Notes: generated by a model not told the origin, from the letters alone. A stretch of 34,535 bases of DNA from Rariglobus sp. (GCA_029266495.1 JAQSWS010000035.1:1-34535), one strand, 5' to 3'; shown: positions 1 through 8,944, counted from the stretch's first letter. Translations and numbers: made by a program.

Positions 1-1
1 G

Positions 2-1957
2 CTGATCGGCAAGGACCGCCACGTCCTCGTCACGCCGGAAGGCAACGCCTTCTTCCAGCTCTCCGTGTGCGGCATCGCCAACACCGACGACTACACGACC
101 GTCAAAGGTCGTGAGAAAATCTACGAGTGGGTGCCCGACACCAAGGATGCCGCCTGGACCACCGCCTGGCGTGAAAACCAGCCGACGTGGGGCGTGTTCT
201 CCTTCCAGATCGCCAACTGGATTCGCAAATACGGCAAGCCCTACTCCTACGAGGAGTGGACCGGCCAGGCCGTCGATCGTCTGCGAGCGTGGGGGTTCAA
301 CAGCGCCGGGGCATTTTCAACCTACTCGCGCACCATGCGCGAACGCAACTTCCCCTACGTCGAGATGCTGGGCGGTGGCGAGGGCGTGCGCAGCCTTCCG
401 GACAAAATCGGCGTCGGCCGCGTGATGGATCCTTTCGCCCCGGGCATCGAGGAGGCCCTTGATCGCGCCTACGCCCGCCTCGCCAAAAACGCCAACGACC
501 CGCTGCTCATCGGCTACTTCCTGGGCAACGAGCAGCACTTCGAACTCCTCCCGAAGCTCGTCCCCTCCTATAAGGCCAGCAAGGTCCCGGCCAAGGCGAA
601 GCTCACGGAAATGCTGCGCGCCAAATATGGCGATGTCGCAAAATTCAACGCCGCATGGAAGCCCACCAGACCATTTGCCAGTTTTGACGAGCTCGGCGAA
701 GAGCCGCTCTTCATCACCACCGACGCCGGCGCGGCCGACGTGCGCGCTTTTTTCCAATTGTATTTGGAAACCTACTACGGCCTCATCCGTCGTGCCTTCA
801 AAAGGCATGACCCCAACCACCTGCTCATCGGCAGCCGCTGGACCCCGAACACCGCCAACAACGAGGACGTCGTTCGCATCGCCGGCAAACACCTCGATGT
901 AATCAGCATCAACTATTACACCTACGGCATCGAAAAGGACTTCCTCAAGAAGGTCTACGACTGGAGCGGCGGCCGCCCGATGCTTTTCAGCGAGTGGTTC
1001 CTCAGCACCTCGGATCAGGGGCTCGGGGGTGGCAAGGAAGTGAAGGATCAGGCCGAACGCGGTCTCGGCTACCGTAACTACATCGAACAGTCCGCCGAGA
1101 CCGGCTGGGTGGTCGGCTCGCAGTGGTTCCTCTACAGCGACCAGTCCATCAGCGGCCGCTTCTTCGAAGGATTTAATGGCGAAGGCGCCAACACCGGGTT
1201 TGTCGATGTGACCGACCGTCCCTATGAACCGCTCGTGCAGGCCGCGCGTCTCACCCACAGCCGCATTTACGACATCATTCTCGGCAAGGAAAAGGCCTAC
1301 GCCTACGAAGACGCCCGGTTCTCAGGCAAAGGCTCCGGAGGTGCCAAGGTTGTCACCATTCCTCGCGCCCTGCCCGGCCTTAAGTTCGACGGCTCCACCA
1401 TTGGCTGGCCCGGCCGCCCCGCCGAACCCATCGGTGCGAACCGCGTCATGCTGGGCAACGCCAACCCGAGACTCGGCGGCAATTTCCGCCTGTGCTGGGA
1501 CGACGAGGCGCTGCACTTCCTCATTCAGGTCAAGGACCCCACTCCGGGCAAAAACAATAAGGCGCCCAAATCCTACTGGTTGGGCGACGGAGTGGAGCTG
1601 TTCATCGGCGCGAAGAACCTGACGGAAGGCGGCAGCCTTCAGTTTAGCGACCGGCAGATCATGATTGGCGCGGGGGCGATGCCGGGCGTGTTCGTGGTCG
1701 ACCACCCCGAAGCCGGCAAGGAATGCGCCGCGTTCGTCACCAAGGAGGTGTCCGGCGACGGATATACGTTGCAGGTGCGTCTGCCTTGGTCGGTGCTCGG
1801 CATCGAACCCAAGGACGGCATGGAACTGCTCTTCGATGTCGCGATCGACAACAGCGACGACGGCGACATGCGCCTGCAACAACTCGTGTGGAGCGGCACG
1901 GATAAAAACTCGGGTAACCGCGGTGCCTGGGGTCGCGCCCGCCTCGTCGAAAACTGA
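2..1957 (+). CDS. GH42-like glycoside hydrolase with CBM9-like C-terminal domain (5' end missing)
   Basis: The reading frame is already open at base 2, so the start codon lies left of the window; the GTG at 65 is internal. Numbering from that GTG, the first ~400 residues look like a (beta/alpha)8 glycosidase of the GH42 / agarase-like type. Visible are a strand-end GNE (Glu at 156, candidate acid/base, followed by QHFE) and a second Glu at 310 in LFSEWF, a candidate nucleophile. From about residue 440 to the end there is a beta-sandwich resembling CBM9/DOMON-type sugar-binding domains (WLGDGVELFIGA, then LPWSVLGIEPKDG). The likely role is exo- or endo-hydrolysis of a beta-linked galactan or similar glycan outside the cytoplasm; the N-terminus that would show a signal peptide is not visible. 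The next gene starts 70 bp downstream on the same strand and is probably co-transcribed. The family call is by motif only; exact substrate unknown. Confidence 0.75.
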   Translation: MIGKDRHVLVTPEGNAFFQLSVCGIANTDDYTTVKGREKIYEWVPDTKDAAWTTAWRENQPTWGVFSFQIANWIRKYGKPYSYEEWTGQAVDRLRAWGFNSAGAFSTYSRTMRERNFPYVEMLGGGEGVRSLPDKIGVGRVMDPFAPGIEEALDRAYARLAKNANDPLLIGYFLGNEQHFELLPKLVPSYKASKVPAKAKLTEMLRAKYGDVAKFNAAWKPTRPFASFDELGEEPLFITTDAGAADVRAFFQLYLETYYGLIRRAFKRHDPNHLLIGSRWTPNTANNEDVVRIAGKHLDVISINYYTYGIEKDFLKKVYDWSGGRPMLFSEWFLSTSDQGLGGGKEVKDQAERGLGYRNYIEQSAETGWVVGSQWFLYSDQSISGRFFEGFNGEGANTGFVDVTDRPYEPLVQAARLTHSRIYDIILGKEKAYAYEDARFSGKGSGGAKVVTIPRALPGLKFDGSTIGWPGRPAEPIGANRVMLGNANPRLGGNFRLCWDDEALHFLIQVKDPTPGKNNKAPKSYWLGDGVELFIGAKNLTEGGSLQFSDRQIMIGAGAMPGVFVVDHPEAGKECAAFVTKEVSGDGYTLQVRLPWSVLGIEPKDGMELLFDVAIDNSDDGDMRLQQLVWSGTDKNSGNRGAWGRARLVEN

Positions 1958-2027
1958 CGCTCCGGCGGGTCCCGTCATCCCACGAAATTCAGGACAATCT
2001 TTTTTCTTCCTCCAAACTATCTCAACC

Positions 2028-2774
2028 ATGCGTTTCTCAAATCTCCCTCTCCTCGGGCTCATCGGGCTCACGAGCCTCCTGTTCACCGCCGCTCCGCACG
2101 CGCGCGCCGACGGCCCCACGCCTTATCCCCCCAAGACCGACGAAGCCGCCTGGCCCGGCAAAGGGCCCATTCGCGTCATGGACTGGATGCCCGACAATCG
2201 CGCTTCGTTCTGGACGCGTCGCGAAAAGGACCAGGGGGCGGTGGTGTTCGTCGGCTCCTCCATGATCGGCAATTGGAAGAACCTCACGGCGGCTTTCCCG
2301 GGGTTGAAAGTCGCCAACCGTGGCATCGGCGGCGATGTCAGCCGCGGGTTGCTGTTTCGTTTCAAAGAGGACGTGCTCGACCTCAACCCACGCGCCTTGG
2401 TTCTCGCGATCGGCTCCAATGATCTCAGCGCGCACGCCGATCCCGCCGTTGTCATTGGGAATGTCGCCGCGATCATCGATCTCGCCCGCGCACACAACCC
2501 CGCGCTGCCCATTGTGCTGTGTCCGGTCGCCCCGCGCGAGAATCCCAAGGCGCCGCTCAAGCCCGGTGCGCTCGAGGATTACAACGCCCGTCTGGTCTCG
2601 CTCGGGGCCGAAAAAAACGCGTCCGTTCCCGACCTTCGCACGCCTTTCGTCACGCCCGATGGAAAACAGATTCCGGAATACTTCGGCGCCGACCGCATGC
2701 ATCTGTCTCCTGCGGGCTACGAAAAACTTGGGACCGTAATTGGAGCTGAATTCACAAAACTCGGCATCAAATAA
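2028..2774 (+). CDS. Secreted SGNH/GDSL-family esterase (paralog 1)
   Basis: 248-residue protein, ATG chosen because it opens a good signal peptide (residues 1-27, ending APHARA before DGPTPYP). The SGNH blocks are visible: block I GSS with Ser78 as nucleophile, block II around the GIGGD motif (Gly), block III GSND with Asn131, and block V D222-x-x-H225 in DRMHLSP. Such proteins are often O-acetylesterases or platelet-activating-factor acetylhydrolase-like enzymes acting on decorated glycans; here deacetylation of the polysaccharide attacked by the neighbouring glycosidase is inferred. It starts 70 bp after the GH42-like gene on the same strand and shares its N-terminal PTPYP motif and block spacing with the gene at 13876-14643, so the two are paralogs. 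Block I reads GSS rather than GDS here, unlike the paralog. No Shine-Dalgarno sequence is evident, only a T/C-rich leader. Confidence 0.88.
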   Translation: MRFSNLPLLGLIGLTSLLFTAAPHARADGPTPYPPKTDEAAWPGKGPIRVMDWMPDNRASFWTRREKDQGAVVFVGSSMIGNWKNLTAAFPGLKVANRGIGGDVSRGLLFRFKEDVLDLNPRALVLAIGSNDLSAHADPAVVIGNVAAIIDLARAHNPALPIVLCPVAPRENPKAPLKPGALEDYNARLVSLGAEKNASVPDLRTPFVTPDGKQIPEYFGADRMHLSPAGYEKLGTVIGAEFTKLGIK

Positions 2775-2817
2775 TCCGGATGACCAGCCGGTGATCCTCG
2801 GCCTGACCGCAACTCGC

Positions 2818-2831
2818 CTGAACGTGTTCAG
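2818..2831. promoter_or_regulatory. LacI-type operator candidate (site 1)
   Basis: CTGAACGTGTTCAG: perfect 6-bp inverted arms CTGAAC/GTTCAG around a 2-bp centre. It lies 83 bp before the ATG of the PEP-CTERM gene. The same palindrome recurs at 8817, 12633 and 13752, with a one-mismatch copy at 4079. Presumed target of one or both LacI-family regulators encoded at 8945 and 12669. Confidence 0.7.
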
Positions 2832-2914
2832 AAACTGGGTCGTTGGCGTAAAAAGCAACGACGGCAATATCGTGGCCAGCCCCTTTAGCCCATCACAACC
2901 CGCTTAATCCGTCC

Positions 2915-3889
2915 ATGAACCCCACCCCCGCCCTGCCAGTCCTGGCCGTCACCTCGGCCTTGCTCTTCGCCGCCCTTACGCCTGCGAACGCCGATGACGT
3001 CACGCTGACCACAAGTAACACCATGTCAGGCCAGAGCGGGTTCATCACTGCTTCGCATTGGAGCAACAACCAGCTGCCGTCAGCGGCAAATGATTACTTC
3101 GTAAACGCTGGCGTCACCCTTCGCACACCCCAGGCCTCCGCCGCGACCAACGTCTTCGGCGGAAACTCCCTCACGATAAACGGAGGCATTCTGGGCATGG
3201 CGAATCTCCAGGACGGGAACAATACCACGATCAATAACCTTACCTTTACCGGAGGCGCCGCCGTCCAAAATACCACTTCCAGCCTCAAGATTTTGAGTGG
3301 CACCCTGGCCATCACCGGCTCCGCCTTTGCTCGACTCAACGCCGCCGATACCACCGGACGAAACATTACCATCGCTTCCCAGATTTCCGGCAATGGCAGC
3401 ATGCATGTGCTTCAGACCGGCACTCTCGCCCTTACCGGAATCGGAAACACGTTCAGCGGCACCTGGACTGCCGGAGGAGCCGCCACCGTCGTCGGTGTTG
3501 GGTATAGCAACACTGCGCTCCGGGTCTCCACCCTCGACGCCTTTTCCGCAGGTTCACTGGGCATCAACTCAAGTCTCATCGCAAATAATCACAGCATCAT
3601 CAAAATCGGTTATGATTGGACCACCACCGGTTCACTCAGCCTGAACGCGAACAGCGTGCTGTTCCTGGAGCATGATCTGGCGGTCGGAGAGCTTTCCATC
3701 GCCGGCTCCTCCCTCGATGACGGAACCTACACCTATGATTATCTGAACACGACCTACGCCGGTTTTTTCAATACGACGGGATTGGAGGGCTCCATCACCG
3801 TCGGGGCGATCCCCGAACCCTCCGCCTACGCGATGCTGCTCGGCGCCTCCGCCCTCGGCTTGGTCATCGGCCGCCGGCGCCGTCGCTGA
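2915..3889 (+). CDS. PEP-CTERM-anchored, autotransporter-like surface protein
   Basis: 324 residues. A signal peptide (about residues 1-26, ending ANA) is followed by a low-complexity, Thr/Ser/Asn/Gly-rich beta-repeat region with TINGG, TFTGG and GTLAITG segments, of the kind seen in passenger-like beta-helical proteins. The C-terminus is a textbook PEP-CTERM sorting signal: IPEPSAY, then a hydrophobic stretch (AMLLGASALGLVIG) and a terminal RRRRR cluster. In PEP-CTERM bacteria such proteins are processed by an exosortase and delivered to the envelope or exopolysaccharide; no exosortase gene is in the window. The gene has its own operator-like palindrome 83 bp upstream and a strong terminator 50 bp downstream, so it is probably monocistronic and controlled with the glycosidase genes. 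Its biochemical role is unknown; a surface or matrix adhesin is inference. Confidence 0.85.
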   Translation: MNPTPALPVLAVTSALLFAALTPANADDVTLTTSNTMSGQSGFITASHWSNNQLPSAANDYFVNAGVTLRTPQASAATNVFGGNSLTINGGILGMANLQDGNNTTINNLTFTGGAAVQNTTSSLKILSGTLAITGSAFARLNAADTTGRNITIASQISGNGSMHVLQTGTLALTGIGNTFSGTWTAGGAATVVGVGYSNTALRVSTLDAFSAGSLGINSSLIANNHSIIKIGYDWTTTGSLSLNANSVLFLEHDLAVGELSIAGSSLDDGTYTYDYLNTTYAGFFNTTGLEGSITVGAIPEPSAYAMLLGASALGLVIGRRRRR

Positions 3890-3938
3890 GAGCTGAGCGA
3901 TTCGACGGCGAGTCTTCGCCATCCCTTTTTCAGTCCAA

Positions 3939-3969
3939 CCGACACCGTCCAAACGGTGTCGGTTTTTTT
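3939..3969 (+). terminator. Rho-independent terminator of the PEP-CTERM gene
   Basis: A 10-bp perfect stem (CCGACACCGT / ACGGTGTCGG) with a 4-nt CCAA loop is followed directly by seven T residues, 50 bp after the stop codon. The stem can be extended by two A-T pairs. Confidence 0.93.
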
Positions 3970-4040
3970 GCGTCCACAACCCATGCCGCGTTCTTGGATG
4001 GCGGTCCAGCATGGCTACGCGACGATGCTGTGCCCGAATC

Positions 4041-4054
4041 TTGAATACATTCAG
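4041..4054. promoter_or_regulatory. Degenerate LacI-type operator candidate (site 2a)
   Basis: TTGAATACATTCAG matches the CTGAAC-NN-GTTCAG layout with substitutions in both arms and keeps the dyad spacing. It lies 24 bp before the stronger site at 4079, so the pair may bind two dimers or be a decayed duplicate. Confidence 0.35.
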
Positions 4055-4078
4055 TAAAACGCATTCAGCAACCCTCCT

Positions 4079-4092
4079 CTGAACGTGTTAAG
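4079..4092. promoter_or_regulatory. LacI-type operator candidate (site 2b)
   Basis: CTGAACGTGTTAAG is one base away from the palindrome found at 2818 and 13752. The flanks extend the dyad: the 20-bp segment 4076-4095 begins CCTCT and ends AGAGG. It lies 275 bp before the GH16-type start codon, farther than the other sites are from their genes. Confidence 0.55.
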
Positions 4093-4343
4093 AGGCACGA
4101 GCATCGGCAGAGGAAACAAACCGCGCATGATTGCCCGTGTCAGGAACGCGAAAAAGACCCCCATGGAAGCCGTGCTTCACGTCGCGTCGCCGCCCCCGTT
4201 CCGCCCCCCGCAATCCGAAGTCCGCAGCCCAAAGAGCCGTATGCGCCCGCGCGTCCCGTGCCTCCGGTTATTCTGAGTATTCCCCCCACTTCCGCTCGCG
4301 TTCACCGCGTGACGGCAAGGGCTGAAAGTCAGCCATCAAGAAA

Positions 4344-4358
4344 ACCCCAACCCAAAAA
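4344..4358 (+). other. C/A-rich leader motif shared by both GH16-type genes
   Basis: ACCCCAACCCAAAAA ends 9 nt before the ATG at 4368. A nearly identical motif ends 9 nt before the ATG of the paralog at 12543 (minus strand). No Shine-Dalgarno sequence is visible here, so the motif may belong to the translation-initiation region. Confidence 0.45.
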
Positions 4359-4367
4359 CCATCCCCA

Positions 4368-6857
4368 ATGATTATGAGTAAAAGCAGTAAGTTTGGCCGG
4401 GCGCACCTGTGTGCGCTTTTGGTGCCAGTCCTCCATCTGACCGGCGTCGATGCCCGGGCGGAGATCGTCGTCAACGACACCTTCAACGACGCAGGCTTCA
4501 CCAACGGCGGCGACGCCCAGGATGTCGCTTGGTATGGCATGAACGGCCCCGCCGCAAACCTGAGCGTTGTAGCCGACAACGGCAGCCCCGGCATCGGTGA
4601 CGGCAACGCCCTTCGGTTCACCGCCGCCGGAGCCTTGCAGCGTGGCGTCGTAGGCGTTCTTTCCAAACCAATCACCTTGGAAGACGGGGAAAGCATCACG
4701 CTGACCTTCGATTTCCGGTTCGAGACCACGACCAACCTCAACTACGCATCAAGACTCCGCTGGGGGCTTTACGGCTCCGGCGGCACTCCGATCGATGCGC
4801 ATGACAAAAACGTCAACTGGTATGCCAATGACGAGGGTTACTTCGCCGCGACCCATGGCACCTCCACCAGCAGCACGGGAACGAGTCTCGCCCGCGAAAA
4901 AGGCGCCCAGGACGAACTCACTTGGGGCGGAGGCATCCACGGCGAGGCCTATGCCGCCGATCTCGGCCTCGTGCCCGGCGCCTCCACCAACCTGTCCACG
5001 TCGCCACACATCGCGGTGATGACCATCACACGCACAGGAACGACGATGTCCGTGACCGCGCAAATCGACAACCTGGCTCCCGCCACGATGACCGATGAAT
5101 GGCCCACGTCGTTTTACTTCGACCAGATCGCCATCAGCTTCGGCACCGCCAGCGCGCCGGGGCCGATCCGCATCGACAACGTCGTCGTCGAGCACGGTCG
5201 CAAAGGCGTCGCGGACGGGTTTACCGATGGCTCGATCACCGACAACGCATCGGACTCCAATGACACCGCCTGGTGGGGCTTGGGGCTGGACGCAACCAAC
5301 CTGACCATCGCCTCCGACAGCACCATCGGCTCCGGAAATGCCCTGCAACTTACTCCGAACAGCAGCCTGACCCGCGGGTTTGTCGGCAGACTTCCGCAGC
5401 CCATCACGCTGGCCGACGGCGGCAGTGTGACCCTGAACTTCCAGTATCGGTTCACTGGAACGACGAACCTCAACTCGGCCGGCCGCCTCCGCTTCGGGCT
5501 CTACAATGCGGGCGCAACCTACACGAGCAGTCACAACCAAGGCACCGTTCGTAACAACGACCAGGGCTACTATGGCCAGACCAATCCGGTCTCGGCCAGC
5601 AGCACCGGCACGACCGTGGCACGGGAGTCCTCCGGGAACGAACTCCTGGGCGGTTCCGGCGTGGTCACCATCGGCACCGCAGGCACCTCGGTCAATGGCG
5701 GGACCACCGCGCATACCGGCATCTTGAGCATTAAGCGGAGCGGATCGACCGTGATCGTCTCCGCGAGCATCGACGGACAGACCATCGCCACCGGAACGGA
5801 CAGCAGCCCCCTGACCTACACCTTCGACGAGGTGGTGATCGGCGTGGGTCTCGGAACCGGCACCGCCTCTCCGCTGCGCGTGGACAACCTTTCGGTGTCC
5901 ACCGCGCCCGCGTTCCCGGTCGGAGACGGAACCTACGAGAATCCCGTGGCGGGCCCCGCGCCTTCCGTCAGCAGCAGCATCGTCGGAAGCGGCTTCAAGC
6001 TCGTGAAGAATTGGGACTTCGGGACCAACGGAAACATCCGTTCCATTAAAGAACTGAGCGGTCACTTCCGCTACTACGACGCCAACGGCCAATACAACAC
6101 CGGCGCCGGCGAGTATGGCGCCCACACGCTGGCTCCCCACGTGTTGACCGCCCTCACCAACCAGCCCGTGGAAGGTGCGATCACCAACAACCAATCGGCC
6201 CGCTCGGTCAACGCGGACTGGTTGCGCGGCGTCATCGTGCCTTTTGACGGAGTAACCGTGCTGAACCCCAATCTCCACAATTGCGGGGCGGCCAACTTCT
6301 TCGCGAAATGGCGACTCCCGGCGGGCGGCACGTTGCTGGGCAGGGAAATCATCTGGGAAACTCAAATGCGTTATGTCACGCCGCGGTATTTCTGGACCTG
6401 CCTTTGGGCGACCGTGAGCGACTGGTCGGCCGGCGCCGAGATGGATGTCTTCGAGAGCTTCGGCGTCGTCTCCGGCAGCTTCGACAACGCCGACGGAAAA
6501 TACTGGCACTCCAATGTCATCGGCGGCACCGATGACGTGGATTACACGAACTGGAACGAGGCCATGGCCGAACAGGGCGTCACCAACTTCAATGCCGCCC
6601 AGGCTCATACCTGGACGTGGCATTACAAGGCGGACGACACCTTTGCGGTCTACGTGGATGGCATCCTGGTGCAGTCGGGCAGCGTCCACTGGACAAGCGG
6701 CGGAGCGGCGGGCGCGGCCGCGCAGGACATGACCTTCCAATATGATGCCGGCTGGGGGCACACCACGGTCGTCCAGCTTAGGGACAAGACATTGCCGATC
6801 GCGGAACTCGTCGGAAAATACTTCGAGTGGAATTATAGCCGCGTGTATATGAAGTAA
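4368..6857 (+). CDS. Large secreted GH16-type glycoside hydrolase with two N-terminal repeat modules (paralog A)
   Basis: 829 residues. A signal peptide spans about residues 1-31 (DARA before EIVVND). Two homologous beta-sandwich-like modules follow, roughly residues 33-277 and 281-511; both carry DGxxT(N/D)/AW, GNAL, an ITL-DG segment, TTNLN and RLR(W/F)GLY motifs. From about residue 542 to the end there is a concanavalin-A-like domain with the GH16 signature E-x-D-x-x-E: Glu691, Asp693, Glu696 in AEMDVFES. In GH16 the first Glu is nucleophile and the last Glu acid/base, giving retaining endo-hydrolysis of beta-glucans or beta-galactans; that activity here is inferred. The N-terminal modules are plausibly carbohydrate-binding but match no family I can name. 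The start could also be the ATG at 4374. The gene has its own operators upstream and a terminator downstream. Its closest relative in the window is the gene at 10099-12543. Confidence 0.82.
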   Translation: MIMSKSSKFGRAHLCALLVPVLHLTGVDARAEIVVNDTFNDAGFTNGGDAQDVAWYGMNGPAANLSVVADNGSPGIGDGNALRFTAAGALQRGVVGVLSKPITLEDGESITLTFDFRFETTTNLNYASRLRWGLYGSGGTPIDAHDKNVNWYANDEGYFAATHGTSTSSTGTSLAREKGAQDELTWGGGIHGEAYAADLGLVPGASTNLSTSPHIAVMTITRTGTTMSVTAQIDNLAPATMTDEWPTSFYFDQIAISFGTASAPGPIRIDNVVVEHGRKGVADGFTDGSITDNASDSNDTAWWGLGLDATNLTIASDSTIGSGNALQLTPNSSLTRGFVGRLPQPITLADGGSVTLNFQYRFTGTTNLNSAGRLRFGLYNAGATYTSSHNQGTVRNNDQGYYGQTNPVSASSTGTTVARESSGNELLGGSGVVTIGTAGTSVNGGTTAHTGILSIKRSGSTVIVSASIDGQTIATGTDSSPLTYTFDEVVIGVGLGTGTASPLRVDNLSVSTAPAFPVGDGTYENPVAGPAPSVSSSIVGSGFKLVKNWDFGTNGNIRSIKELSGHFRYYDANGQYNTGAGEYGAHTLAPHVLTALTNQPVEGAITNNQSARSVNADWLRGVIVPFDGVTVLNPNLHNCGAANFFAKWRLPAGGTLLGREIIWETQMRYVTPRYFWTCLWATVSDWSAGAEMDVFESFGVVSGSFDNADGKYWHSNVIGGTDDVDYTNWNEAMAEQGVTNFNAAQAHTWTWHYKADDTFAVYVDGILVQSGSVHWTSGGAAGAAAQDMTFQYDAGWGHTTVVQLRDKTLPIAELVGKYFEWNYSRVYMK

Positions 6858-6892
6858 GAATCGGCGAAGACGCCGACCCTCGACAACGAACG

Positions 6893-6925
6893 GTGCCGCC
6901 GGCTTTTCCCCGGCGGCACTTTTTT
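6893..6925 (+). terminator. Rho-independent terminator of the first GH16-type gene
   Basis: A 10-bp GC-rich stem (GTGCCGCCGG / CCGGCGGCAC) with a 7-nt loop is followed by six T residues, 35 bp after the stop codon. It separates this gene from the convergent DUF2264 gene. Confidence 0.92.
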
Positions 6926-7001
6926 GTTGGGTGAAACCCGTGACACCACACCGCTGTCGCTCCTTTAGGCGCAGGGTCAGTTGTGCCTCAACGCACCCGG
7001 T

Positions 7002-8735
7002 TCATCGCATCCACACCCGACAACCGAGTTCGCTCGTGCCGGGTTCCAGTTCGCCGGCCAGATACGGCACCCGGACACGCGGGTGCAGCAGGTTGATATT
7101 CGGAATGTCGACCGTCGAGGCGGCAACCCGCGTGCCCGACAAGCCGGCGATGCCGGAGACATCGTCACCGTGCCGCAGCACGATGGAGGTTTCTTCGATC
7201 GTGCAAAACGGCGGGCGCTTCAAGGCATCGCCCATCAGCCGCACGTGCGTGGTGTTCAATGCGAACCCGCCCTCCCGGGTCCATAGCTTTCGTCCGGACA
7301 CAATCCGGTGCGTGCGCAGTTGCACGATGCCCTCCGGTCCCTGTTCAAGCGTCAACGTGGTCTCGATGGAAACGTCCGGAAAAGGACTCCACCGGCTGAT
7401 GATCGATTCATTCTCGATGCGGATGTCCGACCCCTTCCGTCGTATCCGCCAGTGGATACCGTCGTCGCTGAGCGCCAGCATGCCGTCCAGCCCGATGTCG
7501 TTTCCATGGGATACGCAGAAGCCCGCCTTGGTCGAGTAGGCGAACTTCGCATATTTCTCACCAGCCAGACTCAGCCACTCGGCCGCATGGCCGCCGCACG
7601 AAGCGACCACCTGTCCGGTGACGACATCTCGCCGCAGAATCATTCCCGGTTCCGGCTGGATGCTCAGGACCGGTCTGTCACCGACGGTTTCCTCCGCCTG
7701 CCAAAAAGGGTGATCTTCGGGCAGCGCGATCGGCAGAAAAAACTTCAACGCCCAGCCGGGCGCACCCGGGCCGTTGTAGTCCTCGGCCATGACGAGATTC
7801 GGATAACCATAGCCGACCGTCAGCGTTTGCGCATGCGAAAGCACGGGCCGGCCGCACCACCAGCGAAAATGCCGCATCCACAGTCCCTTGATTTCCCCCC
7901 ACGGCAAAGCCTCGACACCGGCATAGGCCAGCGCTCCCCAGAACGCCCCTTGGGCAAAGCGATAGGTGAGGCTCCGCCCGTAAGGAAGCGCCGCGCCGTC
8001 ATCGGCGAACCAATGGCGGAAGTCCTGGGCAAACCGCCTCGCCCGCTCGATGAAAACAGGAGCCCGTCCGCCCAGCAGATCCGGCGCAAGCCGGGTGAGC
8101 AGCAGACCATAGAAATGAAACGCCATGGGATTATAGTAATCGCGCGCACCGTTGGCCCCGTCTCCATACCAGCCGTTTCCAAGGAAATAACCGTCGATCG
8201 CCGCGAGGTCGCTCTCCAACCGCTCGAAGTCGGGTGATTCTCCCACGTGCCTGATCGCGGCGTTCGCGAGCACTCGGAACATGCGCCAATTGTTGGGAAC
8301 GACCTCGGCCCCGTTGATGCGCCGGAGCCACGCGATTACGTTCTTCCTCGCTCCATCATCAAGCGGGTCGAAAAGCCGTTCCCGGGCGAGCAGCAGCGCC
8401 GTGGCGATCGAGGCGTGCTCGACGAACCGCTGGTCGTAATCCACCGGCTCCCCCCAGAATCCGGCATGGCACGGATCCGTTCCGGCGATGAGTCCTTCGC
8501 GAAAAAAAACGCTCTGCTCCGGCGCAACACCGCCGGCGACCAAAGGAGCCCAGCCCCACAACAGCCGGCAGAATCCCTCCATCCCGGCACCCTGCCCCGG
8601 ATAATGCTGGGAATGCGCTTCCGGACATATCGCACCGGGGTTGGCCGCCTGCGCGACCGCCTGATTGACGAGCCACCTGGAGGCATCCTGGAAGTCGGTG
8701 CGATGGCAGGCGTGGGCGAAAGGAATGCAGTGCAT
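7002..8735 (-). CDS. DUF2264-family protein, probable glycan-active enzyme
   Basis: 577 residues from the ATG at 8735; a TTG at 8747 would add four residues. The sequence is a recognisable DUF2264 protein: an alpha-helical, toroid-like N-terminal part with WLRRINGAEVVPNNWRMF (about residue 145), GDGANGARDYYNPMAFHFYG and LPYGRSLTYRFAQ, then a beta-rich C-terminal half. No signal peptide is seen, so it is likely cytoplasmic and would act on imported oligosaccharides. Members of this family are found in polysaccharide-degradation clusters and its toroid-plus-sandwich layout resembles polysaccharide lyases and uronyl hydrolases; I am not certain of the catalysed reaction. It is transcribed divergently from the LacI-family gene at 8945, with a perfect operator palindrome between them, so it is a likely direct target. 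Confidence 0.85.
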   Translation of the reverse strand: MHCIPFAHACHRTDFQDASRWLVNQAVAQAANPGAICPEAHSQHYPGQGAGMEGFCRLLWGWAPLVAGGVAPEQSVFFREGLIAGTDPCHAGFWGEPVDYDQRFVEHASIATALLLARERLFDPLDDGARKNVIAWLRRINGAEVVPNNWRMFRVLANAAIRHVGESPDFERLESDLAAIDGYFLGNGWYGDGANGARDYYNPMAFHFYGLLLTRLAPDLLGGRAPVFIERARRFAQDFRHWFADDGAALPYGRSLTYRFAQGAFWGALAYAGVEALPWGEIKGLWMRHFRWWCGRPVLSHAQTLTVGYGYPNLVMAEDYNGPGAPGWALKFFLPIALPEDHPFWQAEETVGDRPVLSIQPEPGMILRRDVVTGQVVASCGGHAAEWLSLAGEKYAKFAYSTKAGFCVSHGNDIGLDGMLALSDDGIHWRIRRKGSDIRIENESIISRWSPFPDVSIETTLTLEQGPEGIVQLRTHRIVSGRKLWTREGGFALNTTHVRLMGDALKRPPFCTIEETSIVLRHGDDVSGIAGLSGTRVAASTVDIPNINLLHPRVRVPYLAGELEPGTSELGCRVWMR

Positions 8736-8816
8736 GGGCCCGCTCAAGGGTGTTTATCACGGGCATAAGCACAATCTTGCCGGTGCCGGATCAGGGCGGA
8801 ATGAACGGGATATTTT

Positions 8817-8830
8817 CTGAACGCGTTCAG
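8817..8830. promoter_or_regulatory. LacI-type operator candidate (site 3, perfect palindrome)
   Basis: CTGAACGCGTTCAG is a perfect 14-bp palindrome, extendable to 16 bp (T...A). It lies in the 209-bp divergent region, 81 bp from the DUF2264 start and 114 bp from the LacI-family start, so it could control both directions. Confidence 0.8.
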
Positions 8831-8931
8831 AGCCGGAACGGTGGACTAACGAATGATCCACGGAAAGGGTGTTCGACGGCAACCGACAGGAAAAGCGACC
8901 GCCCCGCCGCCAAATGCCGGGCATGATTCGA

Positions 8932-8937
8932 TATAAT
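8932..8937 (+). promoter_or_regulatory. Possible -10 element of the first LacI-family gene
   Basis: A perfect TATAAT lies 7 nt before the ATG at 8945. Transcription from it would begin at or next to the start codon, giving a leaderless mRNA. No convincing -35 hexamer stands 16-18 bp upstream, and no Shine-Dalgarno sequence precedes the ATG. Confidence 0.4.
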
Positions 8938-8944
8938 CTTCTCT

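Larger units (their letters stand above)
3970..4367. other. Non-coding region upstream of the first GH16-type gene
   Basis: About 400 bp between the terminator and the GH16-type gene. It holds two operator-like palindromes (4041 and 4079) and a C/A-rich leader motif just before the start codon. Small open frames at 4085-4276 and 4131-4325 have no convincing protein character, so I do not call them genes. If transcription starts near the operators, the mRNA leader would be about 250 nt. Confidence 0.6.

Noticed and set aside
4085-4325. Two overlapping small open frames (63 and 64 codons) before the first GH16-type gene
   Set aside because: Basic, proline/arginine-rich translations without recognisable features, inside the operator-bearing leader.
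4749-6761. 670-codon open frame on the minus strand across the first GH16-type gene
   Set aside because: Mirror frame of a GC-rich real gene; its translation is rich in Arg/Gly/Val/Asp without domain motifs, while the plus strand has a signal peptide and GH16 signature.
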